Origin: JAKFWF01 sp963741505
GTDB lineage: Bacteria > Pseudomonadota > Alphaproteobacteria > Rhizobiales > Hyphomicrobiaceae
DNA: 64,000 nt
Assembly: GCA_963741505.1 (NCBI GenBank)
Contig: CAVUIJ010000021.1
Location: 62,001 to 126,000 of the forward strand
Direction of reading: 5' to 3'
Position numbers and translations under genes: made by a program. The notes under the pieces are model-generated. The model was not told the DNA's origin, did no database searches, and saw nothing but the letters and a program-made list of their open reading frames with translations. The first letter of the stretch is position 1. Every line of letters starts with the position of its first letter. Below, in pieces: positions 1-9,760 of the stretch.

Positions 1-1280
1 TCGCCGCCATCGAAAGGTTTTTTCGAACCGCTTCAGGCGAGCCGTTGACGGGGTTCTTCCACTCGGTCGTGAATACCTCCGGCGGAACCTCCTTCTCCAC
101 TTCCTTCAGGATTTCGAGCTCCCGCCCCTGCGGCAGGCCGGTCGACGGCCAGCTCCGAGTTGCCGAAGAAGCTGTCGACGCGCTTGTACTGGCCGAAAAA
201 CAAGTTCTGGTTGGCGAACTCGAAATCGAAGGCGAGGTTGAACGCCTGCCGCACGCGCCGATCCTGGAACTGCTTGCGCCGCAGGTTGAAGAAGAAGCCC
301 TGCATCGGCGTCAGCGTCTTGGTCTCGATTTCCTCCTTCTTGACACGGCCATCCTTGACCGCGTCGAAAGTGAACCGCGTCGCCCAGTCCTTGGCGCTGG
401 TCTCGCGCCAGAAATCGATCTGACCAACCTTGAAGGCTTCGAATGCCGGCGTCTTGTCGAGGTAGTAGGTGAAGCGCAGCTCATCGAAGTTCCACTGGCC
501 TTGGTTGACCGGCAAATCCTTGGCCCACCAGTCCTTCACGCGCTCGTAGACGATGCCGCGGCCGGCCTCGAAGGACTTGATCCGATAGGGTCCGGAGCCC
601 AGCGGAACTTCCAGCGTCGACTTGTCGAGGTCACGCGGCTGGCCGCTCGCATCATTGGCTTCCCAATAGTGCCTTGGCAGGACGCGGAGCTGGCCGACGA
701 TGGTCGGCAGCTCGCGGTTGCCGGTCTGATCGAAGCGGAAGGTGACCTCGCGCTCGCCGGTCTTTTCGGCCTTGACCACGTTCTTGTAGTAGGCGGCCTG
801 GCGCGGGTTCGCCTTCTTCAGGGCGCCGAGCGAGAAGATGACATCTTCGGGCGTGATCGGCCGGCCGTCGTGGAAGCGGGCGCCGTCGCGCAGCTTGAAG
901 GTCGCGGCCGAGAAGTCGGCCGGGTGCGATACCCACTCGCAGACGAGGCAATACTCAGTCGAGGGCTCGTCCGGGCTGCCCGCCATCAACGTGGCGTCGA
1001 GCAAAACGTTGATGCCGACCGCCGGCCGCCCCTTGATGCTGTAGGGGTTGAGGCTGTCGAACGAGCCCAGCGCCATCAGCCGCACCACGCCGCCCTTCGG
1101 CGCGTCCGGGTTGACCCAGTCGAAATGCTTGAAGTCGGGCCCGAACTTGGGCTCGCCGACCAGCGAAAGCGCGTGATGTCGCTTGGGCTCGGCCGTCTGA
1201 GCGAACGACGGCATGGTCGCGGCCGTCACTAGGCCCAGCGTCATCGCGGCAGCCAGAAGGCGTCTACCGAAAGCCTGCAT
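1..1280 (-). CDS. YejA-like extracellular solute-binding protein, family 5 (partial, frameshifted)
   Basis: Periplasmic substrate-binding component of an oligopeptide-type ABC importer. An N-terminal signal peptide of about 28 residues ends in PSFAQT. The family-5 fold follows, with FKLRDGARFHDGRPITPEDV and later FFFNLRRKQFQDRRVRQAFN typical of YejA relatives. After FFGNSELA (around 141-150) the frame breaks. The other frame continues with STGLPQGRELEILKEV, the usual YejA sequence, and runs off the left edge. One extra G explains the break. The start at 1280 gives the signal peptide. Downstream permease and ATPase genes would lie outside the window. Family call is firm; the transported substrate is unknown. 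Confidence 0.85.
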
Positions 1281-1417
1281 GTCGTCGCGTCTCCTGATCG
1301 AATGACCACCGGCCGGGCACTAGCTGCCGGTCCTTATGCCACGATTGAAGCAACGCGACCCCGCCAATTTCTTGGCAGGGCCGGTTAAATTCCTGTCATG
1401 TCGGGCAACGCCCTAGT

Positions 1418-1969
1418 CTATTTCGGCAGCGGCGCCGGACTATCGCTGAGCGAGCGCAGGTAGACCAGGATGTCGGCGAGCTCGGCCGGGTCCTTGACGC
1501 CGGCGAACGCCATCTTGTTGCCCGGAACTGTGGCCGCCGGCGCATTGAGATAGGGAATGAGGCTATCCCACGTCCACTCGCCGCCCTTGGCCTTCATCGC
1601 CGGCGAGAAGCCGAAGCCGTCGGCGCCGCCCACCTTGCGGCCAACCACGCCATAGAGATTGGGGCCGGTGCCGTTCTTGCCGCCCTTGTCGGGCGTGTGG
1701 CAGGTCGAGCACTTCTTGAACGCTGCCGCGCCACCCTCGACCGAGGCCTTGGCCATCAGCTCGGCGATCTTCGGCAGGGTGAAGCTGTTCTCGGCCGCGG
1801 CTGCACCTGGGGCACCCGCGGCACCGGACTTGGGCGCCGGCAGGGTATAGCCCGAGAATTCCGCCTTGTGGCCGCCTTTCCACATTTCGATCAGCGCCGA
1901 CGATCCAAACACCAGCAGCAGCGCAGCGAGCACGCCCATGGCCGTAAAATTCAATTCATCGCTGTTCAT
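1418..1969 (-). CDS. Membrane-anchored cytochrome c family protein (CycM-like)
   Basis: Class I c-type cytochrome on a membrane anchor, expected to carry electrons to terminal oxidases at the periplasmic face. The 183-residue product has an uncleaved N-terminal helix (about residues 10-28) and an Ala/Pro/Gly-rich linker. The haem motif CSTCH lies at residues 87-91. GPNLYGVVGRKVGG is typical of the family, and the Met in GNKMAFAG is the probable sixth haem ligand. I chose the ATG at 1969 because MNSDELNF starts alphaproteobacterial CycM-like proteins; an upstream ATG at 1999 would add ten residues. It is divergent from kdsB and pheA, an arrangement common in alphaproteobacteria. Confidence 0.88.
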   Translation of the reverse strand: MNSDELNFTAMGVLAALLLVFGSSALIEMWKGGHKAEFSGYTLPAPKSGAAGAPGAAAAENSFTLPKIAELMAKASVEGGAAAFKKCSTCHTPDKGGKNGTGPNLYGVVGRKVGGADGFGFSPAMKAKGGEWTWDSLIPYLNAPAATVPGNKMAFAGVKDPAELADILVYLRSLSDSPAPLPK

Positions 1970-2126
1970 CGGGCTCTGTTCCCTGCACTCGAGGCTCAAA
2001 CGTCCGCCGGACTATAGAAATTATCGAACCGCTTGCAACCGGCGTTCGACACTTCTAATTGCCCGCATGCGAGACGAATTGTCACTTCTTCACCGAAAAA
2101 GCGAGACCCTGCAAGGACACGCTGCC

Positions 2127-2871
2127 ATGAAAAACGCACTGATCATCGTGCCGGCCCGTATGCAAGCCACCCGCCTGCCCGGAAAACCGATGGCCGACAT
2201 CCACGGCGAGCCGATGATCGTTCATGTCTGGCGGCGGGCAGTGCAGTCGGGCGTCGGTCGTGTTGTTGTAGCAACCGATAGCGAAAGCATCGTCGAGGCG
2301 ATCGCGAAAGTCGGCGGCGAGGCCGTCATGACCCGGCACGACCATGCCTCGGGCTCGGACCGGGTGTTCGAAACGCTGCAAAAGGTCGACGCTGCGGGGA
2401 AAATCGAGATCGTCATCAACCTGCAGGGCGACCTGCCGACGCTCGACCCGTGGCTCGTGGAAGCCTGTGCGGCGCCGTTGACCTCGGCCGGGCCCGACAT
2501 CGCGACCATCGCCGCCGAAATCACCGACGAGGCCGAAAAGACCGCCTCCAGCGTGGTCAAGGTGATCGGCACGCCACTCACCGCGCGGCGGCTGCGTGCG
2601 CTCTATTTCACCCGCGCCACCGCGCCCTGGGGCGACGGGCCGCTCTACCATCACATCGGCATCTACGCCTATCGCCGGGCAGCACTCGAACGGTTCGTTG
2701 CGCTGCCGCCGTCGCCGCTGGAGATGCGCGAGAAGCTCGAGCAGCTGCAGGGCACTGGAAGCGGGCATGCGCATCGACGTGGCCGTCGTTGACACCGTTC
2801 CGCTCGGTGTCGATACTCCCCATGATCTCGAACGCGCCCGCCAGATGCTGGCTCCAAGACGTCCGTCCTGA
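2127..2871 (+). CDS. kdsB: 3-deoxy-manno-octulosonate cytidylyltransferase, KdsB (frameshifted)
   Basis: Activates Kdo with CTP to CMP-Kdo for lipid A-core synthesis in the cytoplasm. The N-terminal nucleotide-binding motif IVPARMQATRLPGKP (about residues 6-20), the VVVATD motif and NLQGDLP are present. Near 2747-2753 one extra base breaks the frame after REKLEQL. The other frame resumes with ALEAGMRIDVAVVDT and ends GVDTPHDLERAR, the conserved KdsB C-terminus. Removing one base gives 247 residues, the usual length. The ATG at 2127 matches the family N-terminus. The window therefore comes from an organism that makes Kdo-containing LPS. The next gene is pheA, 54 bp downstream. Confidence 0.9.
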
Positions 2872-2925
2872 GGTCCAGATCGCCTTCGTTCGCCCGACTT
2901 CAATCGACAACAAGAGAGTCCATCC

Positions 2926-3864
2926 ATGCCTTCGACCACGTCCCGGCAGAGCAAGCCGCCAGCCGCCGCTGCCGCCCGTAGGGCCAAGCCCTCCGCCTCC
3001 CGCAAAATCGCCTACCAGGGCGAGGCCGGCGCCAATTCGCACATCGCCTGCGGCCAGGTCTATCCCGATCTCGAGCCGATGCCGTGCCCGACATTCGAGG
3101 ACGCGCTCGCCGCGGTGAAGTCGGGCGAGGCACGCTATGCCATGATCCCGATCGAGAACTCGCTGGCCGGCCGCGTCGCCGACATCCACCACATGCTGCC
3201 GAATGCCGGCCTCTACATCGTCGGCGAGCACTTCCTGCCGATCCGCTTCCAGCTGATGGCGATCAAAGGCGCCAAGCTCGGCGACATCAAGGATATCTAC
3301 AGCCACGTGCACGCGCTCGGCCAGTGCCGGCGCATCATCAGGGAACTGGGTTGCAAGGCGCACGTCGCCGGCGACACGGCAGGCGCCGCCCGGCAGGTGG
3401 CGGAATGGGGCGACAAGAGCAAGGCGGCGCTGGCACCTAGGCTCGCGGCCCAAGTCTACGACCTCGCCATCCTGGCCGAGGACGTCGAGGACGAAGCCCA
3501 CAACACCACCCGCTTCGTCATCCTGGCGGCCGAGCCCGACGACGCCGAGCCCGGCAAGGCCGAGGTCGTGACCACGTTTCTGTTCCGCGTACGAAACGTG
3601 CCGGCCGCGCTCTACAAGGCAATGGGCGGGTTTGCGACCAACGGCGTCAACATGACCAAGCTCGAGTCCTACCAGGTCGACGGCAGCTTCACCGCCACCG
3701 TGTTCTTCGCCGACATCGAAGGCCATCCGGCCGAGCGCAACGTGCGGCTCGCCATGGAGGAGCTGTCGTTCTTCTCGACCGAACTCAAGATACTCGGCAC
3801 CTATCCGGCGAGCCCTTTCCGCCACGAGGCCCGCAAGCGCGCGGCGGCGCTGGCAAAGGGGTAA
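2926..3864 (+). CDS. pheA: Prephenate dehydratase
   Basis: Converts prephenate to phenylpyruvate in phenylalanine biosynthesis. The 312-residue protein has a low-complexity Ala/Lys-rich N-terminus of about 27 residues, then the PDT domain starting IAYQGEAGANSHIA. It includes MIPIENSLAGRV and the catalytic-region motif NTTRFVIL. An ACT regulatory domain (about residues 215-300) begins TTFLFRVRNVPAALYKAM and contains GVNMTKLESYQVDG. The canonical ESRP of the allosteric site appears here as ESYQ, common in alphaproteobacteria. There is no chorismate mutase domain, so it is the monofunctional form. It probably belongs to one transcription unit with kdsB. Confidence 0.95.
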   Translation: MPSTTSRQSKPPAAAAARRAKPSASRKIAYQGEAGANSHIACGQVYPDLEPMPCPTFEDALAAVKSGEARYAMIPIENSLAGRVADIHHMLPNAGLYIVGEHFLPIRFQLMAIKGAKLGDIKDIYSHVHALGQCRRIIRELGCKAHVAGDTAGAARQVAEWGDKSKAALAPRLAAQVYDLAILAEDVEDEAHNTTRFVILAAEPDDAEPGKAEVVTTFLFRVRNVPAALYKAMGGFATNGVNMTKLESYQVDGSFTATVFFADIEGHPAERNVRLAMEELSFFSTELKILGTYPASPFRHEARKRAAALAKG

Positions 3865-3873
3865 AGATCTCAC

Positions 3874-3915
3874 GTCGCATCCGGCCGGCTCCGCGCAAGC
3901 GGAGTCGGATGCGAC
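3874..3915. terminator. Bidirectional hairpin between pheA and dinB
   Basis: Two stacked stems, GTCGCATCCG/CGGATGCGAC and CTCCGC/GCGGAG around a GCAA tetraloop, separated by a small asymmetric internal loop. It lies between the convergent pheA and dinB genes. There is no clear U-tract on either side, so factor-independent termination is inferred from position and stem strength only. Confidence 0.6.
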
Positions 3916-3924
3916 CAGCAAAGG

Positions 3925-5172
3925 CTAATCGAACAGATCCGGCGGATCGGCCATCGCCGCTTCCACCAGGTCGGCAGTGCCGACGCCGATCAGGCGGTAG
4001 GTCAGCCGACCGACCTCCCGGCGGATCAGGGCGAGCGCCTTTTCCTCGATCACGGACGCCTTCTGCGTCGGGTGGGCGAGCCGCATGTTGCGGGTCAAGA
4101 CCTTGAAGTCCGAGGTTTTGAGCTTCAGCACGATGGTGCCGGCCGCGAGCCCCTTGCGGACGAGATGGGCGGCGACATCGGCGCTTAGCCCTTTCGCCTC
4201 TGCCGCCAGATCGTCGTAGTTGCCGGTGTCGCGACGGAAGGTGTTCTCCGACGACACGCTCTTGGTCGGCCGGTGCGGGGTAACGGCACGGTCGTCCTCA
4301 CCGTGCGCGAACAGATAAAGCCGGTGGCCGAACTTGCCGAAAAGGGCGGTCAATTGCTGTTCGCTCAAGCCCTGCAGATCGCCGATGGTCGCCAAGCCCT
4401 CCGCCGCCATGCGCGCACAGGTCGCGGCACCGACGCCATTGATCTTCGCGACCGGCAGCGGCGCCAGGAATGTTTTCGCTTCCGCTTTGCCGATCACCGA
4501 GAAGCCGCGCGGCTTTTGCAATTCGGAGGCGAGCTTGGCCAGGAACTTGTTCGGCGCCAACCCGATCGACACGGTGATGCCGACTTCGCGCTCCACTCTG
4601 GCTGCGATGGTCGCCAGTGCCTCCGCCGCCGGCGGCGCCTCGGTGCGCCAGTCGTCGGTCAAGTCGAGATAAGCTTCGTCCAGCGACACCGGCTCGAACA
4701 CTGAAGTCGCGGCGAAGAAGATGGCGCGGATGTCGTTGCTGACCCGCTTGTACTTCGCCATGTCGGGCGGGATGACGACAGCATCGGGACAGGCCTCGAG
4801 CGCCTTCCACATCGGCATCGCCGAGCGAACCCCGAATTTGCGAGCGATATAGCAGGCGGTGGTGACAACGCCGCGCCCGCCTGGGTGGCCGACGATCAGC
4901 GGCTGTTGTCTGATCTCCGGCCGGTCGCGCTTTTCGACCGAGGCATAGAACGCGTCGCAATCGATGTGGGCGATGCCCAGCATTTCAAGCTCGGGATGCG
5001 CGACGGTGCGGGCCGAGCCGCACACCCTGCAGGCCGCGTCCTCACACTCGGTGACGGCGCAGCAGTCGCGGCACAGGGCTCGTTGGGGATGGCGCACCGC
5101 TCGCTCGGAACTTCGGCTCCCTGTCAGATTACCAATCGGCAGCGGCGATGAAAGGAGCTTTGAAGACTGCAT
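3925..5172 (-). CDS. dinB: DNA polymerase IV (Y family)
   Basis: Translesion DNA polymerase. The catalytic core starts with IAHIDCDAFYASVEKRDRP (first Asp metal ligand) and includes VSLDEAYLDLT (second acidic pair), the YIARKFGVRSAMPM steric-gate region, and SIGLAPNKFLAKLASE. A helix-hairpin-helix and the little-finger domain follow (KSVSSENTFRRD onward). Ahead of the core is a cysteine-rich segment with CRDC, then CEDAAC and CGSAR, a zinc-ribbon-like extension frequent in alphaproteobacterial DinB proteins. The start at 5172 is uncertain because there is no second Met before the core; the extension argues against a later start. Convergent with pheA. Confidence 0.92.
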   Translation of the reverse strand: MQSSKLLSSPLPIGNLTGSRSSERAVRHPQRALCRDCCAVTECEDAACRVCGSARTVAHPELEMLGIAHIDCDAFYASVEKRDRPEIRQQPLIVGHPGGRGVVTTACYIARKFGVRSAMPMWKALEACPDAVVIPPDMAKYKRVSNDIRAIFFAATSVFEPVSLDEAYLDLTDDWRTEAPPAAEALATIAARVEREVGITVSIGLAPNKFLAKLASELQKPRGFSVIGKAEAKTFLAPLPVAKINGVGAATCARMAAEGLATIGDLQGLSEQQLTALFGKFGHRLYLFAHGEDDRAVTPHRPTKSVSSENTFRRDTGNYDDLAAEAKGLSADVAAHLVRKGLAAGTIVLKLKTSDFKVLTRNMRLAHPTQKASVIEEKALALIRREVGRLTYRLIGVGTADLVEAAMADPPDLFD

Positions 5173-5397
5173 TTGCAGGAGCCACCGAACGAACCCGCTC
5201 GCGCGCGCGGCGGCGGACGTTCACCCGATCGCGTAGGTTGGGCTCAAGCGCGGCCACAATTGCTCGACTAGGCACCGGCGGCAGTTCCGCGCGCAGCCCA
5301 ACATCGCCCTCGAACAGCCGAAGTTGGGCTTCGCGCGGCACGAAGATCTCGACCTGACCGCCCCGATGGGGCCACGCCCGATCCAACCGACGAGCTG

Positions 5398-5514
5398 TCA
5401 AGCAGCGCTATTGCGCTTGCGCTTGGCGATCTTGGCGGCACGCTTCTGGGCATTGGCGGCCTTGCGCTGGCGGGCCTGGATCTTCTTGCGGCGGGCGTCG
5501 GACATCGTGGGCAT
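5398..5514 (-). CDS. Very small highly basic protein (38 aa)
   Basis: A 38-residue ORF, MPTMSDARRKKIQARQRKAA at its start, extremely rich in Lys, Arg and Ala and ending KRKRNSAA. It is preceded by a textbook ribosome-binding site, GGAGGA at 5521-5526, seven to eight bases before the ATG at 5514. The strong Shine-Dalgarno and a single compact ORF support translation. Composition suggests a helical nucleic-acid or ribosome-binding peptide, but that is inference only. It lies between fumC and dinB on the same strand. I do not recognise a named family. Confidence 0.6.
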   Translation of the reverse strand: MPTMSDARRKKIQARQRKAANAQKRAAKIAKRKRNSAA

Positions 5515-5594
5515 AAGAATTCCTCCGGTTGGTCGATCTGTATCGTCAATTGCCTTGAACTTCAAACCAGGCTTCGTACGGGAAAGGACACCCC

Positions 5595-6982
5595 CTACCC
5601 TGGGCCGATCATCTTCTCGGGCCGCACGATGGCGTCGTAGTCGGCGGCGGTGATGCCCTCTTTGAGTGCTTCCTCGCGCAGCGTGGTGCCGTTCTTGTGC
5701 GCGGTCTTGGCGATCTTGGCGGCCTTGTCGTAGCCGTACTTCGGCGCCAGCGCCGTCACCAGCATCAGCGAGCGCTCGAGCGCGGTCTTGATGTTGTCCT
5801 CGCGCGCCTCGATGCCGACCACGCAGTTGTCGGTGAACGAGACGGCCGCATCCGCCATCAGCCGCACCGACTGCAGGAAGTTGTAGGCCATCACCGGGTT
5901 GAACACGTTGAGCTCGAAGTGGCCCGAGGCGCCGGCGAAGGTCAGGCGGCGTGGTTGCCGAAGATGTGCACGCACACCATGGTCAGCGCCTCGCACTGGG
6001 TCGGGTTGACCTTGCCCGGCATGATCGACGAACCCGGCTCGTTCTCCGGCAGGTTCAACTCGCCGAGGCCCGAGCGCGGCCCGCTGCCTAGGAAACGGAT
6101 GTCGTTGGCGATCTTGAACAGCGAGGCGGCGACCGTGTTGATCGCGCCGTGGCTCATCACCATGGCGTCGTGCGCGGCCAGCGCCTCGAACTTGTTCGGC
6201 GCGGTGGTGAACTTCATTCCCGTGATGGCGGCGATGCGCTCGGCGACATGCTCGGCGAACCCAACCGGCGCGTTGAGGCCGGTGCCGACCGCGGTGCCGC
6301 CCTGGGCCAGTTCCATCAGCGCCGGCATCGTGCTTTCGATGCGGCGGATGCCGTTCGCGACCTGCTGCGCGTAGCCGCCGAATTCCTGGCCGAGCGTCAA
6401 CGGCGTCGCATCCTGGGTGTGGGTGCGGCCGATCTTGATGATGTGGCCCCAGGCCTTGGCCTTGGCGTCGAGCGCCGCATGCAGGTGGCGCAAGGCCGGC
6501 AACAGCTTGTGCTCGATCTCCTCGGCGCAGGCGATGTGCATGGCCGTCGGGTAGGTGTCGTTCGACGACTGGCTCATGTTGACGTGGTCGTTGGGGTGCA
6601 CCGGCTTCTTCGAGCCCATGACGCCGCCCAGCATCTCGATAGCGCGGTTCGAAATCACCTCGTTGGCGTTCATGTTCGACTGCGTGCCGGAGCCGGTCTG
6701 CCACACGACCAGCGGGAAGTGGTCGTCGAGCCGGCCCTCGATCACTTCCTGCGCCGCCTTGACGATGGCCTCGCCTACGCCCTTGTCGAGGCGGCCCAGC
6801 GCCATGTTGGTCTCCGCCGCCGCCCGCTTGACGATGCCGAGCGCGCGGATGACGGCCTTGGGCTGCCGCTCGGTGCCGATCTTGAAGTTGCCGAGCGAGC
6901 GCTGCGCCTGCGCGCCCCAATAGCGGCTGGCATCGACCTCGATGGGGCCGAAGGTGTCGGTCTCGGTGCGGGTCTTGGTCAT
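5595..6982 (-). CDS. fumC: Class II fumarate hydratase (frameshifted)
   Basis: TCA-cycle enzyme interconverting fumarate and malate. TETDTFGPIEVDASRYWGAQ at the start, GSGTQSNMNANEV, SSNDTYPTAMHIA, the TQDATPLTLGQE segment and the signature GSSIMPGKVNPTQCEA are all present. After FGNHAA (near 5944-5947) one missing base puts a TGA in frame. The other frame continues LTFAGASGHFELNVFNPVMA to a normal C-terminus. With the base restored the protein is 462 residues, the usual length. I took the ATG at 6982 (MTKTRTE) over an upstream possibility at 7036. Because both halves are perfectly conserved, a sequence error is more likely than a true pseudogene. Confidence 0.93.
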
Positions 6983-7111
6983 GGGCGCTCGTCCGTCGCG
7001 TAAGGCTGCAGAATAGTCCTGCGCGCGGCGTAGCACGACAACCGGGGCCGCTCCAAGAGCGGCGCCCGGCTGGCAGATTTGACTTTTACAATACGAGGCG
7101 GCTGGTCGGCG

Positions 7112-7288
7112 TCAGATCGATCTGATGACGCAGCCGAGCGTCAGGATCATCTGCGCCGCGAGCACCGCCCAGAACTCGTTGCCCTGGATCAGCGGAATTT
7201 GCGCCTCGAACAGCTTCGCCACCAGCGCGCATACGGTCAGGATGACCGAAAACATGAAGGTGATGATGCCAGGTGCCGTTAGACCCAT
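7112..7288 (-). CDS. Small hypothetical membrane protein (58 aa)
   Basis: A 58-residue protein starting MGLTAPGIITFMFSVILTVC. It has two predicted membrane helices (about residues 6-26 and 38-56) joined by a short loop containing FEAQIPLIQGNEFW. The start at 7288 is set by a GGGGAGACG ribosome-binding site; longer readings upstream lack one. No enzymatic motif is seen and I do not know the family name. It stands alone between fumC and the subtilase gene, so neighbours give no functional hint. Confidence 0.6.
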   Translation of the reverse strand: MGLTAPGIITFMFSVILTVCALVAKLFEAQIPLIQGNEFWAVLAAQMILTLGCVIRSI

Positions 7289-7445
7289 GGTATTCGTCTC
7301 CCCAGCGGCGCGGGCGTGTGTGACCGATTTCACGTCATGGCCCCCAAGTTCGTTTGCCTGATGTTTGCGACTCGATATCGAAGATAACGCTAGCAGCGAT
7401 GCAAGCGCCCGCCTATGGACGAGCGGCCACCGCCCACAGGCTAGA

Positions 7446-9029
7446 TCAATTCGCCTCCGCCACCGCCTTGGCGGCATCGATGATACCGGCGCCGAGGCCG
7501 CGACTGGCCGCCGACTTGTCGGGATCGCGGGCGGTACGCGCCAGAATTTTGCGAATCTCCTCCGTCGTCAGCGCCGGCTTGCGCTCCAGCATCAGCGCGA
7601 TGATGCCGGAGACGTGCGCCGCCGCCAGCGACGTGCCGGACGACATTTCGTAGGCCTGCTGCGGTGCCGGCGCCAGGATATCGACGCCTGGGGCGGCGAT
7701 CGCGATGTAGCTGCCGCGGTTCGCCTTGTCGTAAAGCTGATCGTCGCTGTCACTGGCAGTCACCGCGATCACGCGGTCGTAGGCAGCCGGATAGGCCGAT
7801 GCCGCGTTGGGTCCGCCATTGCCGGCAGCCGCCACCATGATGATGCCGCGGGCTGCGGCGCGTTCGATCGCCTCGAGCAGCAGAGGGTCCTTGGGGCCGG
7901 CGAAGCTCATGTTGACGACGCGCGCGTTGTTGGCCGCTGCCCAATCAACGCCCTTGATCAGCGACAGCGTCGTCGCCTCCGCCTTGCGCCCGCTGCCACC
8001 AGCGAATGCGCGCACCGCAAGCACGCGGGCATCGGGCGCCATGCCGCGGATCTGCTGCCGCGCCGCCACGATGCCGGCGATCGCGGTGCCGTGCGCTTCC
8101 GCCTCCGGCTTGCCTTCGCCGATGGCATCGAAGCTGTCGGCGATCGCGCCGGCGAGCTCGGGATGGTCGCTGTCCATGCCGGTATCGATCACGGCGACGC
8201 GGATGTTGCGGCCGAGCGCGACGCGGTGCGCTTCGCCGAGGCGGACCTTCTCGGTGGCGTACTGCGGCAGCGGCGCCAGCGCGGCACGGGCCGCCCCCTG
8301 GGTCGTCTCGAACACGAAGTTGGGCTGCACCGCGATGATGCGCGGATCGGCGAGACCGGCCTGGATGACCTGCTCAATCACCTGCTGCCGCGAGCGGTTG
8401 TCGGGGATGCGCAGCCGCACGCACTTGAGTCCCAGCAGCTGCGAGCGCCACTGCACTTCGACGTTGAGCGAGAAGCCCTGGCCAAGGGCAATGGTGTCGC
8501 TATCGCTGACGCTGTCGTCCATGGCGATGATGATCTCGCGGTCGCGCGAGCGGTCGAGATCGGCGGCCGGCGGCACCGTCGAGGGCAGGCGCCGCGGCGG
8601 CGTGAACGGCGGTGGCAGGGTCGGCATGCCCGGCGGCACGAAGGCGCTCGCCGGCGGCGTGACCGACGGTCGTCACGAGGGGCGCCGGCAGCGCGGCAGC
8701 GGCAGCACGATGATCGGCGGCCGGTGCGGGTGCCGCGGCCGGTCGGATTTGTGCGGCGGTTTCGCAGGCCGCGGATCGCGCTTCGGCGGCGGGTTGTCGG
8801 TGCCCGCGCTCCTGAGATTGGGGCTGCGCGCCGCCAGTACCGGCTTGGTCTTCGCCAGCGGCTTGCGGACCTTCGCCCGGGCCTGGCGCGGAATGACACC
8901 GGTCGCCTTGCTCCAGACGCTGTTGCCGGCGCCGCCGGCGGCCATGGCATCGCCGATCGATGTCACGATCAGAGCAGCGGCGCAGAGCAACGCTGCTGCC
9001 CTGCGCAAAGTAATGCGGTTAACGGTCAT
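7446..9029 (-). CDS. S8 family serine peptidase (subtilase), interrupted by an in-frame TGA
   Basis: Exported subtilisin-like protease. The N-terminal part (from 9029) has a signal peptide ending GDAMAA and a Pro/Arg-rich linker. A TGA at 8673-8675 interrupts the reading frame. The same frame continues without a shift through a propeptide-like region to the catalytic domain. The triad is visible: Asp in VAVIDTGMDSDHPE, His in EAHGTAIAGIVA, and Ser in SSGTSLAAAHVSG. A restart at a GTG (8639) would give a leaderless protease. The stop could be a real nonsense mutation or a base error (CGA to TGA). It follows the ECF sigma/anti-sigma pair on the same strand, suggesting control by that sigma factor. 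Confidence 0.85.
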
Positions 9030-9064
9030 GACGCGGTTCCTGACAACGGTCTGTCCGATCGTCT

Positions 9065-9760
9065 CTAGTTGGGTGCCGGACCGACGAACGCGAATACTTC
9101 ACCGCGCGCCTTGGCTCTGGCGATGATGCCGGCGGCGTCGGCCTTGTTGCCCGCCAGCCTCAGACGATAGTAACCCTCGGCAGTGGGTCCGCCGATGATA
9201 GTTGCCTTGAGTTCCCGCAATGCGGCGGTGAGTGCGCCGGCGGTCGCGCCCGGCTGGAGGCTGACAAGCGCTTCGACGCCAACGGCGATACCGGCCGACG
9301 GGCCCGATGCAGTCTGGTATCCGGCGCCGGTCTCGCGCGTCAGCAGCGTGGCGATCGTCACCGCCTGCAGGGCCAGCACGACGGCTGCCGCCGCGCCGGC
9401 AATACCAAGCGTGGTGGGCGAGATGCCTTTGATGAAGCCGGCGATCTTCTCCCACACCGACAGCGGCGAGGGCACCGAGAATGTCCGCGGCTGCGGCGAT
9501 GCTGCGACCTGCGCCATCAGTCGATCGAGCGCGGCGGCGCCCGGCGCCTTGATCGCCTCGTTGGCGGCGATCGCGGCATCCTGTTCCTCGCGCGCCAGTG
9601 CCACGTGGGCGGCGACGTCGGGGTGTGCGTCGAGGTAGCTCGCGACCCGGGCGGTCTCGGCCGGCGACAGCTTGCCGGTGACGAGCCACGGCAGCATCGC
9701 CTCGATCTCGTCGGCCGGCGCCAGCGGCTTCTCCTTCGGTTGCATCGTCATCACGGCCAT
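9065..9760 (-). CDS. Anti-sigma factor (single-pass, RskA/ChrR-like architecture)
   Basis: Probably holds the adjacent ECF sigma factor inactive. The 231-residue protein has a cytosolic N-terminal helical region resembling an anti-sigma domain (EIEAMLPWLVTGKLSPAETA, but without HxxxCxxC zinc ligands). One membrane helix lies at about residues 117-140 (LGIAGAAAAVVLALQAVTIA). A periplasmic C-terminal domain follows. Its start overlaps the sigma gene stop by ten bases, giving translational coupling. The subtilase lies immediately downstream, so the three genes form a likely operon. The assignment rests on topology and context more than on a specific motif. Confidence 0.8.
   Translation of the reverse strand: MAVMTMQPKEKPLAPADEIEAMLPWLVTGKLSPAETARVASYLDAHPDVAAHVALAREEQDAAIAANEAIKAPGAAALDRLMAQVAASPQPRTFSVPSPLSVWEKIAGFIKGISPTTLGIAGAAAAVVLALQAVTIATLLTRETGAGYQTASGPSAGIAVGVEALVSLQPGATAGALTAALRELKATIIGGPTAEGYYRLRLAGNKADAAGIIARAKARGEVFAFVGPAPN

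Noticed and set aside
45..1232. A 395-codon open frame on the plus strand
   Set aside because: Antisense of the YejA-like gene, no ribosome site and no recognisable domain.
5129..5401. A 90-codon minus-strand ORF upstream of dinB starting with TTG
   Set aside because: Overlaps the dinB start and the end of the better supported small basic protein; no ribosome site.
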